From CAYVUV01 sp964455095 (GTDB taxonomy: Bacteria; Desulfobacterota; Binatia; HRBIN30; CADEER01): a DNA stretch of 44,486 nucleotides. The translations under genes and the position numbers were made by a program. Position 1 is the first letter of the stretch; each line of letters opens with the position of its first letter. The stretch lies in assembly GCA_964455095.1 (NCBI GenBank), contig CAYVUV010000120.1, positions 1 through 44,486 on the forward strand, in the 5' to 3' direction. The notes beneath the pieces are model-generated. The model had not been told where the DNA came from. It did not search any database and worked only from the letters and a program-made list of their open reading frames with translations. Shown here piece after piece: positions 25,922 to 35,561 of this stretch.

Positions 25922-26199
25922 CGCGGTATCAGTCTGGTTCCTCTCCCTCCGGGAGAGGCTAGGTGAGGGGATCGAATAAACTCTTCAACAAATCAGGGTT
26001 TGAAGCCATCATTTCATCCCCTCACCTTACCTCTCCCGGAGGGAGAGGACTTGGGCTCGGGCGTCGACGATGCGCACGAGCGGCCGTATAGGCCCCGGGC
26101 AACGGCCCGTCAATCGCCGCTTGCGCCTGTACCGCGGGGTGCTGCCGGGCGGGGGCGAAAGAGCTTCCGATAGGAATCAAATTGGGCTAAGCGCAGAGG
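25922..26199. other. divergent intergenic region with repeat element
   Basis: 278 bases between the divergent starts of the TPR and radical SAM genes. The first half is the 112-bp repeat element. The remainder (26050-26199) is GC-rich with no recognised motif. Promoters for both flanking genes must lie here or inside the repeat. Confidence 0.5.
25938..26049. repeat. GGGAGAGG inverted-repeat element (112 bp), copy B
   Basis: Same arms as copy A at 20543 and a matching core (AACTCTTCAACAAATCAGGG, TTTGAAGCCATCATTTCATC). The cores differ by scattered substitutions and a short insertion, so the two copies are diverged duplicates. Confidence 0.85.
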
Positions 26200-27621
26200 A
26201 TGTCCGAGAGTCTTCCCGAGTCCGCGCCAGATACGTTGCCGTCGGGTGCCGCCGTCGGATCGGGCCGCGGCGAGCGCAAGCGCGGCGAGGGTGAGGCCAT
26301 GGCGGGCGCGGTCTTTCGCGATCCGCCCGACTTCGATGCGAAGGTGGCGGCGCTGCGGCTCGAGATCGCCCGCGCGCTGGTCAAAGCGCCGACCCTGCCG
26401 ATCGAGCTGCGGGCGTTCGATCTGACGCTGCTCTCGGTGGAGGCCGACCGCAATGCGATCGACCTGGTGCTCGGCAAGGGCTCGCCGATCGCCAAGCTGC
26501 GGCTCGAGCGCGCGCCGATCGAATTGGCCAACGACGCGTCGACCGTGCGCCGGGCAGTGGAGGTGACGATCATCGAGGTGCACCCGGATGCGAAGCGCTT
26601 CCAGCGCCAGCTGGAGTCGATGGCGACGCGCTTGCGCGCGGCGATCACCACCGACAAGTGGCGCTGGGCGCGCGAGCCGGCCCGGTTGCTGGCGGAGATG
26701 CCGGTCGGGGTGCCGTTCGCCTTCTACCGCCAGATCGTGCCGGGTGTCGGCGAGCACGGCCTGGTGCGGACGGGATTCAACTGCAACCAGAACTGTGGCA
26801 TCTGCTGGCAGGACCGCGACTGGGGGCGCTTCGGGCCGGAGCAGACGCTGACCTGGATCGAGGATCTCTACGCGGCGGGCGCGCGCCGGCTGATCATTTC
26901 GGGCGGTGAGCCGACGCTCGACAGCAAGCTCGAGAGCTACATCCGCCACGCGCGCGAGCTCGGCTTTCGCGGCGTCACACTGGAGACCAACGCCATCCAA
27001 TTCTCCAAGCCGGGTCTCGCCGTGCGCTTGCGGGATGCGGGGCTGAGCGACTGTTTCGTCTCCCTGCACAGCGGCGACGCGGAGACCTCCGATGCGATCA
27101 CCCGCGCGCCCGGAACGTTTGGGCGCACCGTGGCGGGCATTCAAGCCCTGCTCGCGGCCGAGGTGCCGGTGCGGATCAACTGCGTGATGACGCGCGAGGG
27201 CATCGATCACCTCGAAGGCGTACCGGACTTCATTCACGCCACGTTCGGCGCTCACCCGTTCCTGCACGGCCTGATGCTCTCGCAGCCGACCGATCCGTAC
27301 GACCGCGCGCTGCTGCCGTCGATCCTGCCCGAGCCAGGGCGCCTGCGCACCGTGCTGCGCGCGGTGATCGACCGCGCCTTTGCGCTCGGCATCCCGGTGA
27401 GCGGGCTCGACGGCCCGTGCGGTCCGCCGCTGTGCGCGTTTGGAGCGGATCGGCGCATCACGGCGCTGACGCCGATCTCCGAGCACCTCGACGGGCGGAC
27501 CTATCTCGCCGCCTGCGAGCACTGCGCGGTGCGCGCCGCCTGCTTCGGCGTGCGCGTCGCCGACGTACAGCTCTACGGCGAGGCGTGTGCGAGCCCGCTG
27601 GCGTCGACACCCAGCCCGTAA
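26200..27621 (+). CDS. radical SAM protein with small N-terminal domain and C-terminal cysteine motif
   Basis: 473 residues. The ATG at 26200 follows AGAGG directly; an ATG at 26299 is a serious alternative because the first 33 residues are low-complexity. Residues 72-150 form a beta-rich domain (FDLTLLSVEADRNAIDLVLG, then a helical SMATRLRAA end) that also precedes the radical SAM core at 33540 and 41896. The cluster motif is C195-NQN-C199-GI-C202 followed by WQDRDW, nearly identical to the 41896 protein. ISGGEPTLDS and LETNAI are SAM-binding segments. The C-terminus has C439-x2-C442-x5-C448, probably holding an auxiliary cluster, spaced exactly as in the 41896 protein. The substrate is unknown. 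A GT-C gene follows 65 bases downstream, repeating the arrangement at 200/2573. Confidence 0.87.
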   Translation: MSESLPESAPDTLPSGAAVGSGRGERKRGEGEAMAGAVFRDPPDFDAKVAALRLEIARALVKAPTLPIELRAFDLTLLSVEADRNAIDLVLGKGSPIAKLRLERAPIELANDASTVRRAVEVTIIEVHPDAKRFQRQLESMATRLRAAITTDKWRWAREPARLLAEMPVGVPFAFYRQIVPGVGEHGLVRTGFNCNQNCGICWQDRDWGRFGPEQTLTWIEDLYAAGARRLIISGGEPTLDSKLESYIRHARELGFRGVTLETNAIQFSKPGLAVRLRDAGLSDCFVSLHSGDAETSDAITRAPGTFGRTVAGIQALLAAEVPVRINCVMTREGIDHLEGVPDFIHATFGAHPFLHGLMLSQPTDPYDRALLPSILPEPGRLRTVLRAVIDRAFALGIPVSGLDGPCGPPLCAFGADRRITALTPISEHLDGRTYLAACEHCAVRAACFGVRVADVQLYGEACASPLASTPSP

Positions 27622-27686
27622 CGCCCGCATCTCCCGCGCCGGCCGCGTTTGCACACTACCGGTGCCTGTGTAAGGTGCGCGATCGC

Positions 27687-29879
27687 ATGAGCCGCCGCCT
27701 GGTCAACCGCTGCCTCGCCGCAGTCTGGTTTGTCGCCGCATGTTGTCTCGGCGGCGCCGCGGCGGCCAGTGGTCCACCGCCGCCGCCTGACGGAATGCCG
27801 GTGATCGCGGCGGGGCAGGAGCGCGCCGTCCTCGCGCTGATCCAACCCTGGGCGCTCGGCCAGGAGGTCGTGCCGGGCTGGTTTCTCGAGTCGATCAAGC
27901 TCGACGTGACCAAGATCCGCTTCGTGTTCAAAGCCAGCCAGGGCGCCCAGCGCGCGCTGGTGCTCGAGTTTCCCGGGCGCGTGCCGCAGGCGAAGGAGAC
28001 CACGAAGAGCTTTGCGGTGATCCGCGAAGCGCCCAGCGGCGACCCGCCGCCGGTGCCCGATCCGCTCGATGTGCTCGCCGCGGCGATCAAGAAGAACGAC
28101 GTCGAGACGTTCTGGTCGACCGAAGTGCCCAACGATCCCATCGTCGGCCCCGGTGGTCAGGCCAGCGCGCCGCCGAGTAGGCGAGACTGGCAAGAAACCT
28201 GGCGCGCGCTGCCCAACGACGGCATCGCGCTCTTTCTCGGCGCGCTGATTTTCGTGCTGGCTCACCTGCGTCGCCAGCTGCGCCAGGACCCGCCCTGGGT
28301 CGCGCCGGCGCTGCTCGCAGTGGTCGTCGTTGGCGCTGTGCTGCGCGTGCTGTTGCCGCACGAGAACCTCATGGAGGCGTGGGCCTACGAGCGGCTGGCG
28401 CCGCTGGCCGGGCGCATCTACGACGGGCCGATCCTGCAGTGGTTCAATGCCATCGCCGGCGGCCATCTGTTTCTCACCGACGTGCTCTTCAAGTCGAACT
28501 ACGTGCTCGCCGTGGTCATGCCGCTGGTGATGTACGCGCACGCCCGCTACGTCCTCCATGACCATCGCTCGGCCATCGCCGCCGCGGCCCTGCTGGCCGT
28601 GCTGCCCGAGCACCTGCGCTTCTCGCGCAGCGACGTGTACATGATCCAATCCCTCGCCACCTCGTCGCTGACCTTCGTCGTACTCTACACCGCGCTCACC
28701 GATCGCTCGCGCGCCTGGCGCGTGGCGTCGCTTCTGATCCTGCCGCTGCTCTGTACCGCCACCTATTTCGTGCGGCCCGAGAACATCGTCTTCGTCGTCC
28801 TCGACCTCGGTGCCATCTACATCTGCGCGCGCGCCGCGGGCGGTCTCTCGCTGCGTTCCTTCGTTGCCGCGTCCATCGTATTGGCGACGGCGCTGGTGGC
28901 GTTCGTCGTCAACCTGCTCACCAACTACAGCGGCAGCCTCGAGCACGGCCTCAGCCTGCAGACGCTGTCGAACGCGCTGCACATCCTGTTCAACGGCCGC
29001 CTGAACACCTTGGTCAACCCGTGGATCACGCCGCCCCCCGTCACCATCCTGGCGGTGCTCGGCGCCGTCGGGCTGTGGCGCCGCGACGATCGACGGCGAG
29101 CCATTTTCCTCATCACGTGGCTCGGCGGCTTCTTCCTCGTGCACTCGTTCGTGCTGCCCGATCAAGCGGCGATGCAGGCGCGCTACCACATGAACCTGAT
29201 CACGCCGCTCGTCCTGCTCGCCGCCGCCGCGACGCCTGCCGTGCTCACGTGGCGCCCGCTGGCGCGCTACCTGTTGGTCGCCTACCTCGCCGCCGCACCG
29301 CTCATGCACCGCCACTTCATCGGCGACACCGAGTACAACGAGATGCGCGAATTCACCTTCCTGACCGCGCTGCGCGATCGCATTCCACCCGATTGCACGG
29401 TGATCGAATACAGCGGCCTGCCAGGCGAGGGGATGCAAACGCGTCAGTTTGCGCCGCGCGTCGGCCGCGTTTCGTCGCTGCTGGCGGGCGGTCGCGCGAG
29501 CCAATACTGGAAAGTCGTCGCGGCGGCGGCGGTGGACGCCGGTGGGCCGGCGACCCAACAGAGCGAGAGACTGTCCACCGCGACGAAAGACCTGCTGGAT
29601 GCGCCGCCCTCGTGCCTGGTCTTCTACGAGGGACTGACCTGTGCCAGCCTGCGCCGCCCCGGCCAGGAGCAGGCGCCGATCTGTCAGACCATCCGCGATC
29701 GTCTCGATCTGGTGCCGATCGCCACCGCGAGGTTTGCCTCGCGCATTTACGACCCGGTGATGGCCGGCTACCTCGGCGTCGACGACACCGGCCGCAGCTA
29801 CTCGAACACCACGCTGCCCGAAGGAGCGCCGGTGACGCTGACCGCGTTTCGCCTGCGCGACCCCTCCGGGCGCGACTGA
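27687..29879 (+). CDS. GT-C-like multi-pass membrane protein with PGxE N-terminal domain
   Basis: 730 residues from the ATG at 27687; the longer frame from 27417 lies inside the upstream gene. Signal peptide SRRLVNRCLAAVWFVAACCLGGAAA, then the shared periplasmic domain at about 38-145 (VIAAGQERAVLALI, VVPGWFL, KSFAVI). It is the most diverged of the four copies. From about residue 185 there are roughly ten membrane segments. The first loop after the opening segments carries HENLMEAWAYERL instead of the DEERD-type motif, so catalytic conservation is uncertain. The C-terminal portion is soluble with several cysteines, but lacks the YEEP ending. It sits between a radical SAM gene and a GT2 gene on one strand, probably in one transcript. 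Confidence 0.78.
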   Translation: MSRRLVNRCLAAVWFVAACCLGGAAAASGPPPPPDGMPVIAAGQERAVLALIQPWALGQEVVPGWFLESIKLDVTKIRFVFKASQGAQRALVLEFPGRVPQAKETTKSFAVIREAPSGDPPPVPDPLDVLAAAIKKNDVETFWSTEVPNDPIVGPGGQASAPPSRRDWQETWRALPNDGIALFLGALIFVLAHLRRQLRQDPPWVAPALLAVVVVGAVLRVLLPHENLMEAWAYERLAPLAGRIYDGPILQWFNAIAGGHLFLTDVLFKSNYVLAVVMPLVMYAHARYVLHDHRSAIAAAALLAVLPEHLRFSRSDVYMIQSLATSSLTFVVLYTALTDRSRAWRVASLLILPLLCTATYFVRPENIVFVVLDLGAIYICARAAGGLSLRSFVAASIVLATALVAFVVNLLTNYSGSLEHGLSLQTLSNALHILFNGRLNTLVNPWITPPPVTILAVLGAVGLWRRDDRRRAIFLITWLGGFFLVHSFVLPDQAAMQARYHMNLITPLVLLAAAATPAVLTWRPLARYLLVAYLAAAPLMHRHFIGDTEYNEMREFTFLTALRDRIPPDCTVIEYSGLPGEGMQTRQFAPRVGRVSSLLAGGRASQYWKVVAAAAVDAGGPATQQSERLSTATKDLLDAPPSCLVFYEGLTCASLRRPGQEQAPICQTIRDRLDLVPIATARFASRIYDPVMAGYLGVDDTGRSYSNTTLPEGAPVTLTAFRLRDPSGRD

Positions 29880-29911
29880 GCTCGCATCGGCCTGGACCGG
29901 GACGAACGTCC

Positions 29912-29941
29912 TTGACTTGCCGACTGCACGCGCCCTATGTG
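29912..29941 (+). promoter_or_regulatory. possible promoter before the GT2 gene
   Basis: TTGACT and TATGTG are spaced by 18 bases in the 57-base gap before the GT2 gene. The -10 overlaps the ATG at 29937, so it fits only if translation begins at the ATG at 29952 on a near-leaderless transcript. Confidence 0.25.
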
Positions 29942-31001
29942 CCGAACAGGCATGCTAGAGCAGTTTTCAGCCGGGGCTTCCACGGACCGGTCCTTTTCTG
30001 TGGTCATCCCCGCCTATCGAGCGGAAGCGACGATTGCGGCGTGTCTGGAGCGTCTGGCCAGGTGTCCGGGCCCGCCGCGCGAGGTGGTCGTGGTCGACGA
30101 CGCTTCACCCGACGCGACGGCGGAGCTGGCGAGTCGGCCCGATGTGCGGGTGCATCGCCACACGCACAACCTCGGAGCTGGGGCTGCCCGCAATACCGGC
30201 GTGCGCTTGACGCAGGGCGACATCGTCGTCTTCGTCGATGCCGACGTGCTGGTCCCGCTCGACACCTTCCGGCACCTCGAACGGCACTTTGCCGGTGTTG
30301 ATCCCCCGGCCGCCGTGACCTCAACGTTCTCTGTCGACTGCCCTGCGAAGACCTGGTACGCGCGCCACAAGAACCTCTACTCGGTCCACATGCTGAGCAG
30401 CCTGTCCGATCGTCTGGGGACGCTCAACACGTCTCTGACGGCGATCCCGCGTGATGTCCTGGCCCGCTGCGGTGGCTTCGACGAACAGGCCGCAGCCGCT
30501 GAGGACAACGCCTTGGGTGCGGCGATGGCGGTCGCTGGGGATCGAATCGTGCTCGATCAGGCCCTGGCTGTCGAGCACCTCAAGGAGCTCAGCCTGGGCA
30601 AACTGCTCCGCGAGGACTGGACGAAATCGTACTGGATCGCGAGCCAACTCTGGGCGCGCGGCGCCGCGCTGCCGCGCGAGGTCCTGGCCGGTATTGGCCA
30701 CCACCACCGCCCCTCGGTCATGGCCAGCGTCGCCACCGCCTATCTCGTGGCCGCTGGACTGATCGCCAAGATCCTTGGTCTCGGGCTGCCGGCTGATCTG
30801 GTCGTGGGCGCGGCCGGCGCCACCCATCTCATGCTCAATTGGTCCTACTACCAGCTGGTGGCGCGTCAGGAGGGAGTGCCGTCCGCAATCTTGTCGGCGG
30901 CGGTGCATTTCGTCGAGATGCTGGTGGGCGGCGCCGCCGTGGCGGCGGCTTTGGTCGATGATGTCCGCAAGCGCTGCTTCACGCTCTCGAGGCTGGCATG
31001 A
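29937..31001 (+). CDS. GT2 family glycosyltransferase with C-terminal membrane segments
   Basis: 354 residues (349 if the ATG at 29952 is used). GT-A features are complete: SVVIPAYRAEATI, VVVDDASPDAT, NLGAGAARNTG, metal-binding VFVDADV (D101, D103) and the acidic AAEDNALGAAM, probably with the catalytic base. Two hydrophobic stretches near residues 255-290 and 310-340 tether it to the membrane. The last codon overlaps the start of the next gene (ATGA). It is therefore tightly coupled to a radical SAM enzyme, an arrangement mirrored by the radical SAM/GT2 overlap at 37285. It most likely adds a sugar to a lipid or other membrane-bound acceptor. Donor sugar unknown. Confidence 0.88.
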   Translation: MCRTGMLEQFSAGASTDRSFSVVIPAYRAEATIAACLERLARCPGPPREVVVVDDASPDATAELASRPDVRVHRHTHNLGAGAARNTGVRLTQGDIVVFVDADVLVPLDTFRHLERHFAGVDPPAAVTSTFSVDCPAKTWYARHKNLYSVHMLSSLSDRLGTLNTSLTAIPRDVLARCGGFDEQAAAAEDNALGAAMAVAGDRIVLDQALAVEHLKELSLGKLLREDWTKSYWIASQLWARGAALPREVLAGIGHHHRPSVMASVATAYLVAAGLIAKILGLGLPADLVVGAAGATHLMLNWSYYQLVARQEGVPSAILSAAVHFVEMLVGGAAVAAALVDDVRKRCFTLSRLA

Positions 31002-32101
31002 AGCTGGCGCGCCTTGCCAGTCGGATGGTGCGCAAGGATCAACCGGTCCAGGTGATTCTGTTCGTCACCGCGCGGTGCAATCTGCGTTGCCGCATGTGCT
31101 TCTATTGGAAGCCGATTGCGGACGCCGATGCGAGCCAGGAGCTGACGCTCGACGAGATTCGAACCGTGTCGCGCTCGATGGCCCCCTTTCCGTGGTTGCT
31201 GATCGGGGGCGGTGAGCCGGTCATTCGCCAGGATCTTCCCGATGTGGTCTCCGCGTTCGTCGAGCAGAACGAGGTGGAGCATGTGACGATTCCGTCGAAC
31301 GGTTGGTTTACCGATCGCACGCTGGAGGTCGTCGAAACGCTGTGCGAGCGACACCGGAACGTCCACTTCAACCTCGATCTCTCGCTGCTTGGACTGCAGG
31401 AGTTGCACGATGCCATCGCGCGCCGCTCCGGCGCATTCGAGCGCTGGTGTCAGACCTACGCGGCTCTCGAGCCGCTGCGTCGGCGCTATGCCAATCTCGG
31501 CGTCGGGGCGATATTCCCGCTCAGCGCAGACAATCAGCACGCCTGGCGTGAAAGTCTCGATTTCCTGATCAACGACCATCGGTTTGACTCGGTTGTCATC
31601 GCGCGGACGCGCGGCGAGCCCGAAGATCCCGCCACCGCCGATCTCGCGCCGGGTGTGTATGCCGAGGCGACGCGGCATCTCGAGCAAGCCGTGCGAGTCG
31701 GGCGAGTGCCGGGATTTGCCGGGCTCGTCGGCGCGATCGTACAGGCCAAGGACAACGTCATGCACGGGATTGTCGATCGCGTCGGACGCGGTGGCGGCTT
31801 CGAGCTGCCGTGCTACGCGGCACGCCTTTCGGTGGTGATCTCGGAGCGCGGGCTGGTGCGTCCCTGTGAGATCCTCGGCGACGAGCTCGGCGACCTGCGC
31901 CAGGCTGGCCTCGACTTCCAGCAGATCTGGGCTAGCGAGGAGGCCGCCCGCATGCGCGCGCGCATCCTGGACACGCACTGCAAGTGCACGCACGAGTGCA
32001 ACCTCACCACCAACATTCTCTTCAATCCGCGGGCGCTGCCGAGCGTCGCCGGCGAGATGGTCAAGAACGCGTTCGGAAGGCTGCAGGCGGCCCGCAGTTA
32101 G
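30998..32101 (+). CDS. radical SAM/SPASM-type protein
   Basis: 367 residues, ATG overlapping the GT2 stop by four bases. The 4Fe-4S motif is C27-NLR-C31-RM-C34 with no extra N-terminal domain. IGGGEPVIRQD is the SAM-binding GGE segment. A C-terminal SPASM-like set of cysteines (C272, C290, then C328, C330 and C334 in HCKCTHECN) should hold one or two auxiliary clusters. SPASM enzymes modify peptides, sugars or alcohols; no peptide precursor is seen here, and the GT2 coupling favours a lipid- or sugar-linked substrate (inference). The gene ends tail-to-tail with the SGNH gene at 32098, the stop codons overlapping by four bases. Confidence 0.88.
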   Translation: MKLARLASRMVRKDQPVQVILFVTARCNLRCRMCFYWKPIADADASQELTLDEIRTVSRSMAPFPWLLIGGGEPVIRQDLPDVVSAFVEQNEVEHVTIPSNGWFTDRTLEVVETLCERHRNVHFNLDLSLLGLQELHDAIARRSGAFERWCQTYAALEPLRRRYANLGVGAIFPLSADNQHAWRESLDFLINDHRFDSVVIARTRGEPEDPATADLAPGVYAEATRHLEQAVRVGRVPGFAGLVGAIVQAKDNVMHGIVDRVGRGGGFELPCYAARLSVVISERGLVRPCEILGDELGDLRQAGLDFQQIWASEEAARMRARILDTHCKCTHECNLTTNILFNPRALPSVAGEMVKNAFGRLQAARS

Positions 32102-33498
32102 CGCTTGGCAACAGCCCTGGTCTCGCGCTGCTCGAGCTGCGGGGCGAGCCAATGCGCCAGCAGCGCATGCCCTGCGGGGCTGAAGTGCACGTCGCCCGGA
32201 TAGTCGTGGGCGAACCATTTCTCGACGCCCTCGCGGCCGATCGCGTCCTTCAACAAGTCCCACGGGTCGAGCACGTCGATGCCGAGGCGGTGTGCGATGT
32301 CGACGACGCGTTGCTGGCCGGCACGTCCTTCCTCGAGTGTCTCCCAGGCATCGTTGGCTGAGGGCTCGAGGCCGTTGGCGCGCTCCAGCGTCTGGCGATA
32401 CGGCAGCACCACCAGCAGCAGCGGCACGTCGGCCTGGCGGAACTTGTCGCGCAGCGCGGCGAGGATGCGCTCCGTTTTCTCAAACCGCTGCTCGAGGGGC
32501 ACCACTTTCCAGGTGCCGAAGTTCACGTTGAAGAGCTGCTTGAGGAGGATCCAGCTGTTGAGCTTGTCGAATCCGGTCGTCGCGTGGTTGGCGAACGACG
32601 ACCAGCCGGAGGCGACGCGCAGCGGGTACGGCGGCGGACTGGCCGAGAGCAGCACGCCGACGGGGAAGGTCCATTCGAGACGCTCGCAGCGCGGCCGCAG
32701 CTCGGCGCCCTGCCAGTCGAGCAGCGGTCCCATCGCGCAGCAGCTGTAGGCGCGATCGATGTCGTGCACGTCGTTGCCCATGAAGAAGTAGACGACGGCG
32801 AGGTCGATGTGCTTCTGCTCGATCCAGTGGCCGGCCGTAATGAGCTCGCTGTCCGGACCCGCAGCGGGCGAGCCGGAGTTGATGTGCGCGACGCCGGGCT
32901 GCAGCGTGGCGAGCAGCGACGGGAACGCCTCCGCGCGCGCCACGCTGTTGCCCCACACCATCGAGTCGCCGATGTGCACGACCGTGATCGGTTGGTCCCC
33001 CGCGTCGCGGGCGCGGGCATCGATGAAGCCCGTCGCGTCGGGGAAGATCGCCTCGCACGGCGGGTCGCGGTTGGAGAAGCTGACCACCAGGCGGGCTTCG
33101 CGCGCCGGCGGATACGCCTGCGGATCCGTCAGCGCGACGCGCGAGGCGACCTCGAGCATCAGCAGCGTGAGCAACGGGATGACGACCAGCGCGGCGCGCG
33201 AATGCGTCGCCGGTGAATGCAGCGACGAGAGCAGCAGTGCCAACGCGATCCAGAAGAACACCAGCACCACGTCCCAGGAGCCGACGACCGGAATCGCGCC
33301 CGCGACCGGCAGCGCAATCGACAGCGGCGCCATGGCGAAGAGGACCGCGACGACCGCGCGCTTCCAGCCGGTCAGCCGCTGGACGACGGGCCGCAGCGCC
33401 CAGCCTATGGTCCAGCCCAGCAGCAGCGGCACAACGACCAGCAACGCGCCGAGCAGCAGGGCGTCGGCGTTGGTGCCGGTGGGTCTCGAGGGTGGCAT
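32098..33498 (-). CDS. membrane-anchored SGNH hydrolase (copy 4)
   Basis: 466 residues. Four hydrophobic segments in residues 12-120 are followed by an extracytoplasmic SGNH domain: HIGDSMVWG (S179), glycine block HINSGSPAAG, FFMGNDVHD, and dyad D436-V-H438 in GDVHFSPAGH. It shares the unusual CC pair (RAYSCCAMGPLL) and the overall plan with the protein at 12803. It lies 41 bases downstream of the radical SAM gene at 33540 on the same strand, so an operon is likely. Role: ester hydrolysis or acyl transfer on an exported glycan, by family analogy. Confidence 0.83.
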   Translation of the reverse strand: MPPSRPTGTNADALLLGALLVVVPLLLGWTIGWALRPVVQRLTGWKRAVVAVLFAMAPLSIALPVAGAIPVVGSWDVVLVFFWIALALLLSSLHSPATHSRAALVVIPLLTLLMLEVASRVALTDPQAYPPAREARLVVSFSNRDPPCEAIFPDATGFIDARARDAGDQPITVVHIGDSMVWGNSVARAEAFPSLLATLQPGVAHINSGSPAAGPDSELITAGHWIEQKHIDLAVVYFFMGNDVHDIDRAYSCCAMGPLLDWQGAELRPRCERLEWTFPVGVLLSASPPPYPLRVASGWSSFANHATTGFDKLNSWILLKQLFNVNFGTWKVVPLEQRFEKTERILAALRDKFRQADVPLLLVVLPYRQTLERANGLEPSANDAWETLEEGRAGQQRVVDIAHRLGIDVLDPWDLLKDAIGREGVEKWFAHDYPGDVHFSPAGHALLAHWLAPQLEQRETRAVAKR

Positions 33499-33539
33499 CG
33501 GAGCCGCGGCCGAATCCTTGGGGATTCCGTTTCCGGAAA

Positions 33540-35561
33540 CTAGCGCTGCCGCGAGCGCAGCGCCGCCTTCGCCATGCTCCAGACCCCGGCGCCGCGCTTG
33601 GGCGGGCGTGCGGTGGGCGTCGCCCAGTAGAGGTCGGCCGGCGTCACGGCGGTGAACTCACCGAGCCCGTAGCGCTCGGCGTAGACGCTGTAGTGCTCAC
33701 CGGGACAGACCGCCGCCAGCGCGCAGGTGGCGATGTGCGGGCACTCGACGACGGCGACGGCGAACGCGTCCGCCTCGCCGGCGGTGCCGCTGGCGTGGAC
33801 GAACTTGCCGCTCCGGTACTCGGTGCCGGCGAGCGGGACGACGCGGTCGGGGAACTCGGCGCCGAGGACGGGGAGCCCGGTGCTGGCCTCGGCTTGCCAG
33901 CGCACACAGGGGTGTCGGAAGGCGCTGGTCACCACGGCCAGCACCCAGGAGCGCTCGTCGGCGCCGAGCGGACGCACATCGACCAGCAATCGCTGCATGA
34001 GCTCGGTCTCCCGCATCGCCGAGTCGACGTACGGGTCGCGCGTCGTCGGGCGCATGGGGTAGGGCAGGTGGGCGTGGACGTACTCGTCCAACCCCTCTTT
34101 GCGCAGCCAGCGCAGCATCGGCACGATTTCGTGCACGTTCTGCTTGACGAAGATCGTGCTGATCTGCAGCGCATCGGGCGCGGCCTCGGCGCGCAGTCCG
34201 GCGATCGCTTCCATCACCTCGCGGTGCGAGCCGGGGCTGCCCGTGACCGTGTCGTGCGTGGCGGCGGTCAGACCGTAGAGCGGAACCGAGACCTTCAACT
34301 GCGCCGGGACGCGCTGGAGAAATTCCTTGCGGAAGGCCGCGTCGGCGAGTCGCCGGCCCGGCGAGTACACCGTCAGCTTGGGGAACCCCAGACTGCGAAT
34401 CGCATCGAGCACATCGAGCACGCGCGAATGCTGCAGCGGGTCGATACCGTTCAAGCGCACTTCCTGCACGCCGAGCCGCTGGGCCCGTTGCAGCTGGCGT
34501 TGCACGTCGTCGAGATCGACGGTGCCGGCATCGGTCGGCGTGACGTAGGACTTGACCGAACAGAACACGCAATGTTGGCCGCAGTCGGGGTCGAGCGCGA
34601 GATTGAGCGCCGGCGGCGGGCCGGTGTCCTCCGCGACCGCGATCGCGCCGTCGTCATCGATGCGCGCCTCGATCGAATCGTCGCGCAGCGGGTGGGACAC
34701 GGCGCGCAGCTCGGCCATCGTCTTTGGCACGCGAACCTCGAGCGCCGCCGACGACTTCAGGCGCAGCAGCGCGACCACCCATGAGGCCAGCGACGCAATC
34801 TCCGCCGGCACGGCGTCGGTCTCGCCGTCGTGGGCGATGCTGAGCACGAGGTCGCCGCAGCGACCGAACGCCTTGGTCTCGTTGCCGTCGGCGCGCAGCG
34901 TGAGCTGCGCCGACTGCTCGCGGTCTTGCCGCGTAAACTCGAGCACGAAGGCGCTGAAGTCGACGCTCTGCCGGCGCGCGACGCTGGGCAGATAGACGCC
35001 GCGAAACACCCAGCCGAGCAGCGGCGATCCGTCAACCGCGATCTCCGGCGCGAGAAACTCGGCGATGCCGGGTGGATCGAAGATCAGCAGCGCCGGCAAG
35101 GCGCGCTCCGCCAGTTGCGTGGAGCCCGCGCGGCCATCGCTGAGCAGGGCGATGGAGGGCCCCATGCTCTGCGCCAGGCGCAGCCGCACCGCGTCGTCGC
35201 CCAGCGCGGCCTCGGCGCCCAGGTGCGGAAAGTAGCGCGCAATCGGCACGACGCCGCGCGCCAGCGACCTGGCGAAGCCGCGCGTCACCTGGGCGGCTTC
35301 GCGCTCGTTGAGCCCGGCGGCTTGCCGGTACGAGACGTCGCCCATCGGGGTGGATTGCAAACAGCTCCCCTCGCCGCGCTGGCGGACGAGGATCTGGATC
35401 TTCGCCGTGCCGTCGTCGCGCTCCAGCCAGAAGGACACCGACGTCGGAAAGGCGCCAGTGACCCGCGCCACCTGCCAGCCCACCAGGCCGCTGGCGGAGC
35501 CGCGCCGCCCTGGCTCGGACGGGCCCTCCGGCCGGTCTTCGGATGTCTCTCTGCTCGCCAC
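33540..35561 (-). CDS. radical SAM protein with duplicated N-terminal domain
   Basis: 673 residues from a GTG. Two tandem-like copies of a small beta-rich domain precede the core: residues about 40-100 (VSFWLERDDGTAKIQILVRQ) and 203-270 (FVLEFTRQDREQSAQLTL, then GDLVLSIA and a helical end). The radical SAM motif is C327-GQH-C331-VF-C334. The C-terminal cysteines C607-x5-C613-x5-C619 are followed by EHYSVYAERYG, resembling the CxxC-x5-C...Y...YG tail of the 41896 protein. Between the two N-terminal copies lies a region with SIALLSDGRAGS and LIFDPPGIAEF that I do not recognise. The SGNH gene at 32098 is directly downstream. Function unknown; it belongs with 26200 and 41896 to one radical SAM subfamily. 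Confidence 0.85.
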   Translation of the reverse strand: MASRETSEDRPEGPSEPGRRGSASGLVGWQVARVTGAFPTSVSFWLERDDGTAKIQILVRQRGEGSCLQSTPMGDVSYRQAAGLNEREAAQVTRGFARSLARGVVPIARYFPHLGAEAALGDDAVRLRLAQSMGPSIALLSDGRAGSTQLAERALPALLIFDPPGIAEFLAPEIAVDGSPLLGWVFRGVYLPSVARRQSVDFSAFVLEFTRQDREQSAQLTLRADGNETKAFGRCGDLVLSIAHDGETDAVPAEIASLASWVVALLRLKSSAALEVRVPKTMAELRAVSHPLRDDSIEARIDDDGAIAVAEDTGPPPALNLALDPDCGQHCVFCSVKSYVTPTDAGTVDLDDVQRQLQRAQRLGVQEVRLNGIDPLQHSRVLDVLDAIRSLGFPKLTVYSPGRRLADAAFRKEFLQRVPAQLKVSVPLYGLTAATHDTVTGSPGSHREVMEAIAGLRAEAAPDALQISTIFVKQNVHEIVPMLRWLRKEGLDEYVHAHLPYPMRPTTRDPYVDSAMRETELMQRLLVDVRPLGADERSWVLAVVTSAFRHPCVRWQAEASTGLPVLGAEFPDRVVPLAGTEYRSGKFVHASGTAGEADAFAVAVVECPHIATCALAAVCPGEHYSVYAERYGLGEFTAVTPADLYWATPTARPPKRGAGVWSMAKAALRSRQR

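Noticed and set aside
23442..26049. CRISPR array suggested by recurring short palindromes
   Set aside because: The repeats are few, unevenly spaced and lie in inverted pairs with no uniform spacers; no cas gene is present.
26200..32101. RiPP gene cluster with a precursor peptide
   Set aside because: Despite several radical SAM genes, no short precursor ORF with a core repeat or leader is found between them; the genes are tightly packed with glycosyltransferases.
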